From: Bradyrhizobiaceae bacterium PARB1
GTDB taxonomy: Bacteria > Pseudomonadota > Alphaproteobacteria > Rhizobiales > Xanthobacteraceae
Length of the DNA stretch: 64,000 nucleotides
Direction: 5' to 3'
Assembly (NCBI GenBank): GCA_002256345.1
Contig: NKIY01000002.1
Coordinates: 992,001 to 1,056,000 of the forward strand
The position numbers and the translations under genes are program-made. The notes under the pieces were generated by a model. It did not search any database. It was given only the letters and a program-made list of their open reading frames with translations, and had not been told where the DNA came from. This document shows positions 36,033 through 44,595 of this stretch, piece by piece (position 1 is the stretch's first letter; each line of letters opens with the position of its first letter).

Positions 36033-37358
36033 TCACTGCGCCGGATTCGCTCGCTCGAATTGCCGCAGCAACCTGTTGCCGCGCTCCACCGCCGTATCGA
36101 GCGCCTGTTGCGCTGGCTTCTTTCCGGCAAAAGCCGCTTCCAGCTCGTCCTCGATGGCATCGCGGATCAGCGTGAAGGAGCCGAGCCGCAGCCCCGTGGA
36201 ATTCTCCGTTGGCGGCTTCAGCGTAATCTGTTCGATCGATTTCTCCGTGCCGGGATTGCGCTGATAGAAGCCCTGCGATTTCGTCAGCTCATAGGCCGCG
36301 CGCGTGCTCGGCAGATAGCCCGTGTTCTGATGCCAGGCCGCCTGAATGTCCGGCTGCGACAGGAAGGCGAAGAACTTCGCGACTCCCTTGTATTCGTCGC
36401 GTGGGCGATCGCGTAGCACCCATAGCGTGGCGCCGCCGATCATCGAATTCTGCGGCGCGCCAGCCACATCCGGCCAGTAAGGCAGCATGCCATAGCCGAC
36501 GTCGAATCTCGAATTTTTGAGGATGTCCGCACGTGTGCCGGACGAGCCCAAGAAGATGCCGCATTCGCTCTTCTGGAAGCGCGGCTCGGCTGCCGTCCCG
36601 CGGCCGCTATAGTCGAACAGTTTTGTCTTCTGCCATTCCGCCAGCTGCGCGACATGGCGCACCATGGTCGGATTGTTGATGGTCAATGCGGCGTCCAGCC
36701 CGGCCAGCCCGTTCGATCGCGTTGCCATTGGGATGTTATGAAAAGCCGAGAAATTCTCGACATTGATCCATGACGGCCATGACGTGGTGAAGCCGCATGG
36801 CGTGCCGGCAGCGCGCAGCCGCTTCGCCATCGCACCCAGCTCAGGCCATGTCTTTGGCGGCTCGTCGGGATCGAGACCCGCAGCCCTGAACAGATCCTTG
36901 TTGTAATACAGGATCGGAGTCGAGGCATTGAACGGGAACGACAGCATGTTGCCCGCCGTGTCGGTGTAATAGCCGGTGATTGCCGGCAGATAGGCCGAGG
37001 GCGTGAAGGTCTCGGCCTGGTCACGCATCAGCTCATAGACCGGATAGGTCGCCCCCTTCGCTGCCATCATGGTTGCCGTAGCAATCTCGTTGACCTGCAC
37101 AATGGCCGGCTGACTACGCGAACGGAAGGCGAAAATCGCCGAAGTCACGGTCTCCGTATAGTTGCCCTTGTAGATCGGGACGATGCGGAAACCGGTCTGG
37201 GTGGCGTTGAAATCCGCAGCCAGCTTCTCGACCTGTCGTCCGAGCTCGCCGGACATCGCATGCCACCATTGCACCTCGGTGACCGCACGGGCCGGTGCCG
37301 CCGCCAGCAGAAGCGCCGTGATGGCCCCGCAGCATCCGAGCGCCCATTTTCGCATCAT
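36033..37358 (-). CDS. ugpB: UgpB-like extracellular solute-binding protein
   Basis: The start is ATG 37358 with AGGATGGA before it. The 441-residue product has a signal peptide ending AAAPARA-VTEV and the family-1 binding-protein pattern EVQWWHAMSGELGRQVEKLA, YKGNYTETV, AIVQVNEIATATM, MAKGATYPVY and YLPSTRAAYEL. It should bind sn-glycerol-3-phosphate or its diesters in the periplasm. The permease and ATPase genes ugpAEC are not here; instead the gene is divergent from a TorS-like kinase, so a sensing role is possible. Confidence 0.85.
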   Translation of the reverse strand: MMRKWALGCCGAITALLLAAAPARAVTEVQWWHAMSGELGRQVEKLAADFNATQTGFRIVPIYKGNYTETVTSAIFAFRSRSQPAIVQVNEIATATMMAAKGATYPVYELMRDQAETFTPSAYLPAITGYYTDTAGNMLSFPFNASTPILYYNKDLFRAAGLDPDEPPKTWPELGAMAKRLRAAGTPCGFTTSWPSWINVENFSAFHNIPMATRSNGLAGLDAALTINNPTMVRHVAQLAEWQKTKLFDYSGRGTAAEPRFQKSECGIFLGSSGTRADILKNSRFDVGYGMLPYWPDVAGAPQNSMIGGATLWVLRDRPRDEYKGVAKFFAFLSQPDIQAAWHQNTGYLPSTRAAYELTKSQGFYQRNPGTEKSIEQITLKPPTENSTGLRLGSFTLIRDAIEDELEAAFAGKKPAQQALDTAVERGNRLLRQFERANPAQ

Positions 37359-37625
37359 TCCATCCTGCCTTTTTGCAGTGCCTATGGAGGCGGGCTTGCC
37401 ATCGATCCGCCACCGAAAGGCCCCAGCCACCGGCAACACATGAAAATGACATATCCGATAAGGTTTTAGACGGTCATGACGGGACGACCGCACGACGTTT
37501 CATCAAGAACCCGCAGACTTGTGTTAAATTCCAATGGCTTTCGGTTCAATCGCAAGTATAGCTGCAAGAGTTTGGATAGACTTTATCCGCCAGTTGAACC
37601 TTTCCCAAGGCAAGATGACACACTC

Positions 37626-39698
37626 GTGGTGACAAGCCCGCAAAGTGAAGTATCCGAGGGTCAGGAAGGGCTGGCGGCGCAAGGCCGAACCGGCATCGTT
37701 GGGCTTGTGCGCGCGCTTCCGATCCGCTGGCGCATCCTTTCCATCGCGGCGCTGAATTCCGCCGTCGTCCTCGTTCTTGCTGGCCTGATCTGGAGCGGTT
37801 CGCGGGTGCTATCCTCGGCCTGGGAGGACGTCCGCCAGGTGCGGCAATCGGACCAGGTGCTGGCGCTGCTGGAAAGCGAGACCGGGCGGCTGCAGAACCT
37901 GATCCATCGCTATATCAACCAACCGAGCCCCGAACTCTTCGCCGAGATCCTGCTGCTGCGCGAGGCCGTGCTCGGCACCCTGAACACCCGCGCCTCCACC
38001 GATCCGATGATCTCCGGCTCGGTCGAGGAGCTGGAGCGCGTGACAGAACGCTTCCTCAGCGGTTTCGGTGAACTCCGCGCACTGCAAAGCACAATTACCA
38101 AGACCTATGAGGACCAGGTGCTCGGCCCCGCCAAGGATATGGCGGGGCTCTATTCGATCATCGAAGGCGCCACCGGCCAGCGCGATGCGCTCATATGGCC
38201 GGCGCTTGGCAAATCCCGCGAAGCCTTCACGGCCATGCTCGTGGCGGCAAACTCCTATTATCTCTCGCTCGCCTCAGCCTCGGCCGAAGAAGCGCGCCGC
38301 AACACCGAAACGATCGAGCGCACCATTCCGGTCATGAACGATCTCGCCGACAACGATCTGCAGCGCATCGCCCTGCAGCGCCTGAAGGGCCGGGCGATTG
38401 CACTCCGCGAAGGGCTCGCGAAACTATCCGAACAACTCGCCAGCCGTACCGACCTGCTGCGCAACTCCATCGACGCCAGCCAGGCTGAAACCATCGCAGC
38501 GATCGATGGCCTGTCGGTGAAGATGCGGCAGCGCGAGCAGAATGCACAGACCACGTTCACGCGCACGCTGGCGGCGATTTCCCGCAACGTGCTGGTGATC
38601 GCCGGCGCTTTCCTGGGCATCATCCTCACCGCCGGCATCATCATCACGCTCAGCATCCGCATGCCGCTGCGGCAAATCATGACCTCGATGCGGGCCATCA
38701 CCTCCGGCGATCTCGACCGCAAGGTGCAGGGCACCACGGCCACCGACGAGGTGGCAGCCATGGCCCGCGCCGTCGAAGTGTTTCGCCAGAACGCCATCGC
38801 CAAGCGCGAGGCGGAAAACGAGCTGCGTGCCGCCAAGGAAAAAGCCGAGAGCGCACTGCTCGAACTCAATACGGCCCAGCAGAACCTGATCGACGCGGAA
38901 CGACTCGCCGCGCTCGGCGGCCTCGTCGCCGGTGTTGCTCATGAGGTCAACAACCCGATCGGCATCAGCCTCACGGTGGCATCGAGCTTCGCCCGCCGCG
39001 CCGAGATGTTCGATGCCGAATTGCGCTCGAAAGTACCGCTGAAGCGCTCGCAGCTCGAGGATTTCGTCAGAACGTCGCAGGATGCAGCGCAGCAATTGGT
39101 GGCCAACCTGCATCGCGCCGGCGACCTCATCCAGTCCTTCAAGCAGGTGGCGGTGGACCGTTCCCATGCCGAACGCCGCCAGTTCAGCCTCAGCGAGGCC
39201 ACCGACCAGATCATCGCCAGTCTGCGGCCGGTGCTGAAGAAGGCGCCGATCACGATTTCCGTAGACGTGCCCAACGGCCTGCTGGTGGATGGCTATCCCG
39301 GTTCCTACGGCCAGATCCTGACCAACCTGTTCCTTAACGCCGCCAACCATGCGTTCCCGGACGGACAGCCGGGAATCATCTCGATCGCCGCCAAGCCGCG
39401 CGGCGCCGACGACATCGAGATCAGTTTCACGGACAATGGTGTCGGCATGAGCTCTGACGTACAACGGCAGGCATTCGATCCATTCTTTACCACGCGCCGC
39501 AATGACGGCGGCACGGGCCTCGGCCTGCATATTGTTTACAACCTGGTCACCCAACAGTTGGGCGGCCGCATGATGTTGGAGTCCCGTCTGGGACAAGGCA
39601 CGACATTTCGCATTATCATGCCGCGGAGCGCCACCGGCGCCGTCGGCGCATTTGACGGAACGACACAATGGCCGACCAGGACGATGTCCTCCACCTGA
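37626..39698 (+). CDS. TorS-like sensor histidine kinase
   Basis: The 690-residue kinase has a first membrane helix (RILSIAALNSAVVLVLAGLIW) and a large periplasmic helical-bundle domain of the TorS type. A second helix (LVIAGAFLGIILTAGIIITL), HAMP (PLRQIMTSMRAITSGDLDRKV), HisKA with the phospho-His in LVAGVAHEVNNPIG, and HATPase (NGVGMSSDVQRQ, TGLGLHIVYNLV) follow. The GTG at 37626 is the most likely start; the frame opens 50 codons earlier. It overlaps the next gene by 31 bp. It is divergent from ugpB. Confidence 0.85.
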   Translation: MVTSPQSEVSEGQEGLAAQGRTGIVGLVRALPIRWRILSIAALNSAVVLVLAGLIWSGSRVLSSAWEDVRQVRQSDQVLALLESETGRLQNLIHRYINQPSPELFAEILLLREAVLGTLNTRASTDPMISGSVEELERVTERFLSGFGELRALQSTITKTYEDQVLGPAKDMAGLYSIIEGATGQRDALIWPALGKSREAFTAMLVAANSYYLSLASASAEEARRNTETIERTIPVMNDLADNDLQRIALQRLKGRAIALREGLAKLSEQLASRTDLLRNSIDASQAETIAAIDGLSVKMRQREQNAQTTFTRTLAAISRNVLVIAGAFLGIILTAGIIITLSIRMPLRQIMTSMRAITSGDLDRKVQGTTATDEVAAMARAVEVFRQNAIAKREAENELRAAKEKAESALLELNTAQQNLIDAERLAALGGLVAGVAHEVNNPIGISLTVASSFARRAEMFDAELRSKVPLKRSQLEDFVRTSQDAAQQLVANLHRAGDLIQSFKQVAVDRSHAERRQFSLSEATDQIIASLRPVLKKAPITISVDVPNGLLVDGYPGSYGQILTNLFLNAANHAFPDGQPGIISIAAKPRGADDIEISFTDNGVGMSSDVQRQAFDPFFTTRRNDGGTGLGLHIVYNLVTQQLGGRMMLESRLGQGTTFRIIMPRSATGAVGAFDGTTQWPTRTMSST

Positions 39699-41422
39699 TC
39701 GAAGACGACGGCGAGGCGCCGGGCGAGTCCCATGCCCGCAAGTGGAAGATCGCCGTCATCGACGACGACCAGGCGGTGCATGAAGGCACGCGCTTTGCGC
39801 TCAGCGACTATACGCTGAACGGACAGACGCTGGAGATCCTCTCGGCCTATTCCGCCGCCGAAGGCCGCGTGCTGATGCGTCAGCATCCCGATGTCGCCGC
39901 GGTGCTGCTCGACGTCATCATGGAAACCGACGACGCCGGTCTCGCCCTCGTCGAATATATCCGCAACGAGCTGCACAACGAGACCGTCCGCATCATCCTG
40001 CGCACCGGCCAGCCCGGCCAGGCACCGGAACGCCGCGTCATCGTCGATTACGATATCAACGACTACAAGGCGAAAACCGAACTCACCGCCGACAAGCTGT
40101 TCACGTCGCTGACTGCAGCCCTGCGCAGCTATCAGCAGCTCGAGCGCATGGTGCAGACCCGGCGCGGGCTCGAGATCATTCTCGATGCAGCTTCGACGCT
40201 GTACGACTTCCGCTCCATGCAGCGGCTCGCCGAAGGCGTGCTGACTCAGATCGCTTCACTGCTCAATGTGGATTGTGCAGGAATCCTCGTGCTCCGCGAC
40301 GGCGGCAGTACCCAGGAAGACTTTGCGGTACTGGCCGGCTCCGGCTGCTACAGCCGATTCATCGGCTGTCCGACGCCGGACTCGCTCGATTCCGATCTTC
40401 GACAGATGGTCGAAGATGCCTTCCGCCGCCGCAAGCATGATTTCGACGATCACCGCACCGTGCTCTATGTCCGCACCGGCTCTGGCCGCGAAGTGGTCGT
40501 GCTGCTGCAGGCCGAGCGTGAACTGTCCGAGACTGATCGTGCGCTGGTGGAGATTTTCGGCAGCCGGCTTTCGATCGCCTTCGACAATGTGATCCTCTAT
40601 CATCAGCTTCAGGCTGCCAATACCCAACTTGAGGATCGTGTGACCCAGCGCACCCGCGCGCTGATCCAGGCCAATCGTCGCCTCTCGACCCAGTGGCTAC
40701 GGCTGCAGCGCGCCAATGGCTTCAAGAACGAAATTCTCGGCACCGTCGCCCATGACCTGAAAAATCCTCTCGGTGTCATTCTCGGCCGCACCGAAATGCT
40801 CACCGAACTGATTGCCGCCGGGTCGGCAAAAGAAGGCATCGCCACGCAGATCGATCATATCCGCGATGCCACCAAGCGCCTGACCGCCATGGTGGATCAC
40901 CTGATCTCCGACGCCATGGCCGATGCTTTTGACATCACCATCCGCCGCGAGCCGGTCGATTTGTCCGCGCTGGTCAGCGATGTGGCCGAGGCCAATCGTC
41001 CGTCTGCCGTCAACAAGCAGCAGCAGATCATGGTGTCGGCGCCGGGCCACTCCGACCTCACCATGTGCGACGCCGACCGCATACGCGAGGCAATCGACAA
41101 TCTCGTCAGCAACGCGATCAAATATTCACCGATCGGCGGCAAGATCGACATTCTCATCAATGGCGACGCCAACCGCGTCCGCATCAGCGTCAGCGATGAA
41201 GGCGCCGGTCTCTCCCCGGAAGATCTCGACCGCCTGTTCGGCCGCTTCCAGCGCCTCTCCGCCAAGCCGACCGGCGGCGAAAGCTCGACCGGCCTCGGCC
41301 TCTCCATCGTCAAGCGCATCATCGACATGCATGGCGGCGAAGTCACCGCCGACAGTGCCGGCCCCGGTCAGGGCGCCACGTTTACGATCATGCTGCCGGC
41401 GGCGATCGAGGCTCAGCTATGA
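39668..41422 (+). CDS. REC-DUF3369-histidine kinase hybrid
   Basis: This 584-residue protein has an N-terminal receiver (IAVIDDDQAVHE, phospho-acceptor D82 in LLDVIMETDDAG), a DUF3369 GAF-like domain (about 180-310), then HisKA with H362 in AHDLKNPLG and HATPase with STGLGLSIVKRIID. It would pass phosphate from the upstream kinase to its own His, an inverted hybrid order. Co-translated with the kinase and the OmpR-type regulator. Confidence 0.83.
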   Translation: MADQDDVLHLIEDDGEAPGESHARKWKIAVIDDDQAVHEGTRFALSDYTLNGQTLEILSAYSAAEGRVLMRQHPDVAAVLLDVIMETDDAGLALVEYIRNELHNETVRIILRTGQPGQAPERRVIVDYDINDYKAKTELTADKLFTSLTAALRSYQQLERMVQTRRGLEIILDAASTLYDFRSMQRLAEGVLTQIASLLNVDCAGILVLRDGGSTQEDFAVLAGSGCYSRFIGCPTPDSLDSDLRQMVEDAFRRRKHDFDDHRTVLYVRTGSGREVVVLLQAERELSETDRALVEIFGSRLSIAFDNVILYHQLQAANTQLEDRVTQRTRALIQANRRLSTQWLRLQRANGFKNEILGTVAHDLKNPLGVILGRTEMLTELIAAGSAKEGIATQIDHIRDATKRLTAMVDHLISDAMADAFDITIRREPVDLSALVSDVAEANRPSAVNKQQQIMVSAPGHSDLTMCDADRIREAIDNLVSNAIKYSPIGGKIDILINGDANRVRISVSDEGAGLSPEDLDRLFGRFQRLSAKPTGGESSTGLGLSIVKRIIDMHGGEVTADSAGPGQGATFTIMLPAAIEAQL

Positions 41423-42153
41423 GCGCAAATCCGCATATCATCGTCGTGGACGATGAAGCGCCCGCCCGCGAGATGGTCGGCGACTATCTCAAGATGCACG
41501 GTTTCACCGTCACCTTATGCGACGGCGGCAAGAGCCTGCGCAGCGAGATCGAGACCAAGGTGCCGGATCTCGTGGTGCTCGACCTCAACATGCCCGAGGA
41601 AGATGGACTCTCGATCATTCGTGATCTCAAGAGCCGCACCAATGTGCCGGTGATCATGCTGACGGCCACGGCGAGTCCGATCGATCGTGTCGTCGGCCTC
41701 GAGCTCGGCGCCGATGACTACATCGCGAAACCATGTGAACTGCGCGAGTTGATGGCGCGCATCCGCTCGGTGCTGCGCCGAAGCGTTCCATCGCAAAAGG
41801 CGGCCGAGGCTGCGCCAGCGACGAATTCGAAAAATCATCTCGTTCGCTTCGGCACTAAATGGCTAGACCTTGAAGCCCAGGCGCTGCGCGACGAGGAAGG
41901 CAACGAGCATCCGCTCACGGCGTCTGAATTCGGCCTGCTGAAAGTGTTCGCCGCCAATCCGAAGCGCGTGCTGTCACGCGAGCGGCTGCTCGAACTCGCC
42001 AACGCCCGGGATGCCGAAGCCTTCGACCGCGCCGTTGACCTCCGCATCATGCGCATCCGCCGCAAGATCGAACCGGATCCGGCAAAGCCCGCCGTCATCC
42101 GCACCATTCGCGGCGGCGGTTATCTTTTCTCGCCCGTCGGAGAGAAGGCGTAG
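41419..42153 (+). CDS. OmpR-family response regulator
   Basis: The 244-residue regulator has an N-terminal receiver (IIVVDDEAPARE, phospho-acceptor D55 in VVLDLNMPEEDG, KPCELRELMARI) and a C-terminal winged helix (GNEHPLTASEFGLLKVFAANPKRVLSRERLLELA, IRTIRGGGYLF). The start overlaps the stop of the hybrid kinase. It is the likely output of the three-protein system; targets are unknown, with the divergent ugpB a first candidate. Confidence 0.92.
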   Translation: MSANPHIIVVDDEAPAREMVGDYLKMHGFTVTLCDGGKSLRSEIETKVPDLVVLDLNMPEEDGLSIIRDLKSRTNVPVIMLTATASPIDRVVGLELGADDYIAKPCELRELMARIRSVLRRSVPSQKAAEAAPATNSKNHLVRFGTKWLDLEAQALRDEEGNEHPLTASEFGLLKVFAANPKRVLSRERLLELANARDAEAFDRAVDLRIMRIRRKIEPDPAKPAVIRTIRGGGYLFSPVGEKA

Positions 42154-42227
42154 CTTGTTTCACCTCTCCCTGGCGGGAACAGGAAAAATCGCTATCTCCT
42201 TAAAATTACTCAACTTTCACTCCCGAA

Positions 42228-42256
42228 TGTTTCGTCGCGCTGGCCGCGACGAAACA
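42228..42256. terminator. 12-bp perfect hairpin after the response-regulator operon
   Basis: TGTTTCGTCGCG and CGCGACGAAACA pair perfectly around a 5-nt loop, 75 bp after the regulator stop. No T-run follows. It could be a terminator or an operator for the ECF gene. GAAACG and CGTTTC also repeat nearer the sigma-factor start. Confidence 0.5.
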
Positions 42257-42373
42257 AAACTCCCTTACCACGAAACCATTTTCCGCTTTTCAAGCCGCTA
42301 TCCTGAAACCGGCAATCCTTAACAACTGGCCTTAACGAAACGCCCATCACCGACGTTTCATCGGGAGCCAGCC

Positions 42374-42985
42374 ATGTCGAACGTCATCGCCATCAATGCC
42401 GCGGGTCGCCAGGGGATCATCACCGCCCGCGCCACCACGGACGAGATGTTGCTGGAAGGGATCGCCGCAGGCGACCGCCACGCGATGCACGCGCTCTATG
42501 CCCGGCACAATGTGCGGGTCTACCGCTTCGTACTGCGCATGCTGCGCGACGTCACTGCAACGGAAGATCTGGTCAGCCAGGTGTTCCTCGATGTGTGGCG
42601 CACGGCCAGTCAGTTCGAGGGCCGCTCGCAGGTTTCAACCTGGCTGTTGTCGATTGCGCGCTTCAAAGCGCTCACCGCGCTGCGTCATCGCAAATATGAG
42701 GATATCGACCAGGACGAGGTGATGGAGGTCGCCGACAGCGCCGACACGCCGGAAGCCTCGCTGGACCGCAGCCGCACCAGCGAAATCCTGCGTGCCTGCG
42801 TGGCGAAACTGTCGCCGGCCCATCGCGAGATCGTCAATCTCGTCTATTATCACGAGAAGTCGGTGGACGAGGTCGCAGGCATCGTCGGCATTCCCGCCTC
42901 CACCGTGAAGACCCGCATGTTCTATGCCCGCAAGCAGCTCGCCGATCTCCTGAAGACCGCCGGCATCGACAGTATCGCTGCGTAA
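42374..42985 (+). CDS. ECF-type RNA polymerase sigma factor
   Basis: The 203-residue factor has region 2 (MHALYARHNVRVYRFVLRMLRDVTATEDLVSQVFLDVWRTA), a short linker and region 4 (LSPAHREIVNLVYYHEKSVDEVAGIVGIPASTVKTRMFYARKQL). GGGAG precedes the ATG. No anti-sigma factor lies next to it, so control is probably by transcription or a distant partner. A strong terminator follows. Confidence 0.88.
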   Translation: MSNVIAINAAGRQGIITARATTDEMLLEGIAAGDRHAMHALYARHNVRVYRFVLRMLRDVTATEDLVSQVFLDVWRTASQFEGRSQVSTWLLSIARFKALTALRHRKYEDIDQDEVMEVADSADTPEASLDRSRTSEILRACVAKLSPAHREIVNLVYYHEKSVDEVAGIVGIPASTVKTRMFYARKQLADLLKTAGIDSIAA

Positions 42986-43017
42986 ACGCATTTCTCCCGC
43001 GACTGCAAACCTCCACG

Positions 43018-43052
43018 ACCCGGACAGGATGCCACCCTGCTCCGGGTTTTTC
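43018..43052 (+). terminator. Rho-independent terminator after the ECF sigma gene
   Basis: CCCGGACAGG pairs with CCTG-TCCGGG around a small loop, with one bulge, and TTTTT follows at 43047. It ends the ECF transcript 33 bp after the stop. Confidence 0.8.
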
Positions 43053-43201
43053 TTTGCCCTCGCTTAGTCAAATCATCATTCCCCGATGGACCATGTCAGC
43101 TAATCCATAATTCCTCAGCGTTGCTGCCGACGCGCTTTCACGAACACGTGACGCGCGCGCCGTAACATCGGGCCGGCATTCGACGAAGACCCATCAAACG
43201 C

Positions 43202-43225
43202 CCGTCATCGCTTTGTGCGTGACGG
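43202..43225. promoter_or_regulatory. Inverted repeat before ccdA-like gene
   Basis: CCGTCA and TGACGG form a 6-bp inverted repeat with a 12-nt gap, 21 bp before the CcdA-like start. It may be an operator; support is weak. Confidence 0.25.
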
Positions 43226-43246
43226 TCGCGCCGAAGGGAAACGCCG

Positions 43247-43936
43247 ATGTTGAATCTGCTTCTCGCCGCCCTGGCCGGCATCGTGACCATCGCTACGCCC
43301 TGCACATTGCCCGTGCTGCCGATCCTCCTCGGATCATCCATGGGCCAAACCGGCCGGATCCGCCCGGCACTGATCGCATTCGGCTTCGTCATATCGTTCT
43401 CGGCCGTCGCATTGCTGCTCGGCGGCCTGACAGAACTGTTCGACTTCGATCCGAACGTCCTGCGCATGGCGGCAGCGGTGCTACTGCTCGGCTTCGGCTT
43501 GTTGATGATCTTTCCCGCCCCGTTCGAGCGGATCGCCGGCCCGGTTGGCAAGCTTATCAACGGTTCGGCGGCGACCGACTTCAGCAATCTCGGCGGCTTC
43601 GTCCTAGGCACGACGCTCGGCCTTGTATGGACGCCATGCGCCGGACCGGTGCTCGGCTCGATCCTTACCATCATCGCCACATCGAAAGACATCACCTGGG
43701 CGAGCGTGCTGCTGATCGCCTACACGATCGGCGCGGCGATCCCGATGCTCCTCATCGCCTATGGGGGACAGGCCGTGACGACACGCATCCGCAGCCTCGC
43801 CCGCATCACGCCGCGACTGCAGCAAGCGTTCGGTGTCGTAGTGATCGGCTTCGCGATCGCCTCCTACTTCCAATACGACACGCTGATCGTCGCCTGGCTG
43901 ACAGGCTTCTATCCCACCGGCCAGCTCGGCCTCTAG
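43247..43936 (+). CDS. ccdA: CcdA-like thiol-electron transporter
   Basis: The 229-residue membrane protein has six hydrophobic segments and the two redox cysteines at 19 (TPCTLPVLP) and 131 (TPCAGPVLG) in the DsbD/CcdA arrangement. It would move electrons from cytoplasmic thioredoxin to a periplasmic partner, here most likely the TlpA-like protein 29 bp downstream. The pair may keep haem or copper-site thiols reduced near the bd oxidase. Confidence 0.85.
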   Translation: MLNLLLAALAGIVTIATPCTLPVLPILLGSSMGQTGRIRPALIAFGFVISFSAVALLLGGLTELFDFDPNVLRMAAAVLLLGFGLLMIFPAPFERIAGPVGKLINGSAATDFSNLGGFVLGTTLGLVWTPCAGPVLGSILTIIATSKDITWASVLLIAYTIGAAIPMLLIAYGGQAVTTRIRSLARITPRLQQAFGVVVIGFAIASYFQYDTLIVAWLTGFYPTGQLGL

Positions 43937-43964
43937 TTAGGCCCTCAACCCCACGGAGATTGCC

Positions 43965-44516
43965 GTGACGATACGATCATTTGCGATATCGGCCTCACTG
44001 ATAGCGCTGTGTATAGTCGGCGGCATCGCGCCCGGCATCGGCGGCGAAGCGGCGGCGTTGCAGCTGGCGGCCGTGCAAGGCAGCGCACCGAATTTCACCG
44101 GCATCAGCAACTGGTTCAATTCGCCGCCGCTCGACATCACCAGGCTCCGCGGCAAGGTCGTGCTGGTGGATTTCTGGACCTATGGCTGCATCAACTGCGT
44201 CAACACACTGCCGCATGTCACCGCGCTGCATGCCAAATACAAAGATCGCGGCCTTGTCATCGTCGGCGTTCACACCCCGGAATTCCCGTTCGAGCGCTCG
44301 GCGGGCAATGTGCAAGCCGCGCTCAAGCGCCATGGCATCACTTATCCGGTGGCGCAGGATAACGATTCCAGGACCTGGAATGCCTACAGCAACCGTTACT
44401 GGCCGGCGCAATACATCGTCGATCAGCGTGGACAAATTGTCTACCAGCATGACGGCGAAGGTCAGTACGAGCAGATGGACAACATTATCAATACGTTGCT
44501 GAGATCAAGCAGCTGA
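43965..44516 (+). CDS. TlpA-like periplasmic thioredoxin
   Basis: The 183-residue protein has an N-terminal signal helix and a thioredoxin fold with the active site CINC (C75, C78) in VDFWTYGCINCVNTLPHV. The cis-Pro region is near RYWPAQYIVD. It receives electrons from CcdA and reduces periplasmic thiols. The target is unknown. Confidence 0.84.
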   Translation: MTIRSFAISASLIALCIVGGIAPGIGGEAAALQLAAVQGSAPNFTGISNWFNSPPLDITRLRGKVVLVDFWTYGCINCVNTLPHVTALHAKYKDRGLVIVGVHTPEFPFERSAGNVQAALKRHGITYPVAQDNDSRTWNAYSNRYWPAQYIVDQRGQIVYQHDGEGQYEQMDNIINTLLRSSS

Positions 44517-44563
44517 TCGATCGAACCAGCGTGTAGTAGGATCAACGATAGCGTCGTGATAAC

Positions 44564-44592
44564 ATCCGTCCAGCTACAAAAACTGGACGGAT
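44564..44592 (+). promoter_or_regulatory. 10-bp perfect hairpin over the cioA ribosome-binding region
   Basis: ATCCGTCCAG (44564-44573) pairs perfectly with CTGGACGGAT (44583-44592) around a 9-nt A-rich loop. The 3' arm ends 3 nt before the cioA ATG and contains GGACGGA, the only Shine-Dalgarno-like sequence. Folding would hide the ribosome site; as DNA it could also be a dimer operator. Confidence 0.6.
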
Positions 44593-44595
44593 ATT

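Noticed and set aside
42175-42200. GGAAC upstream of the ECF sigma gene as an EcfG promoter
   Set aside because: No CGTT follows at 16 or 17 nt.
43213-43968. Alternative frame opposite or overlapping ccdA (251 codons)
   Set aside because: Arg/His-rich shadow of the CcdA frame, which has membrane helices and both redox cysteines.
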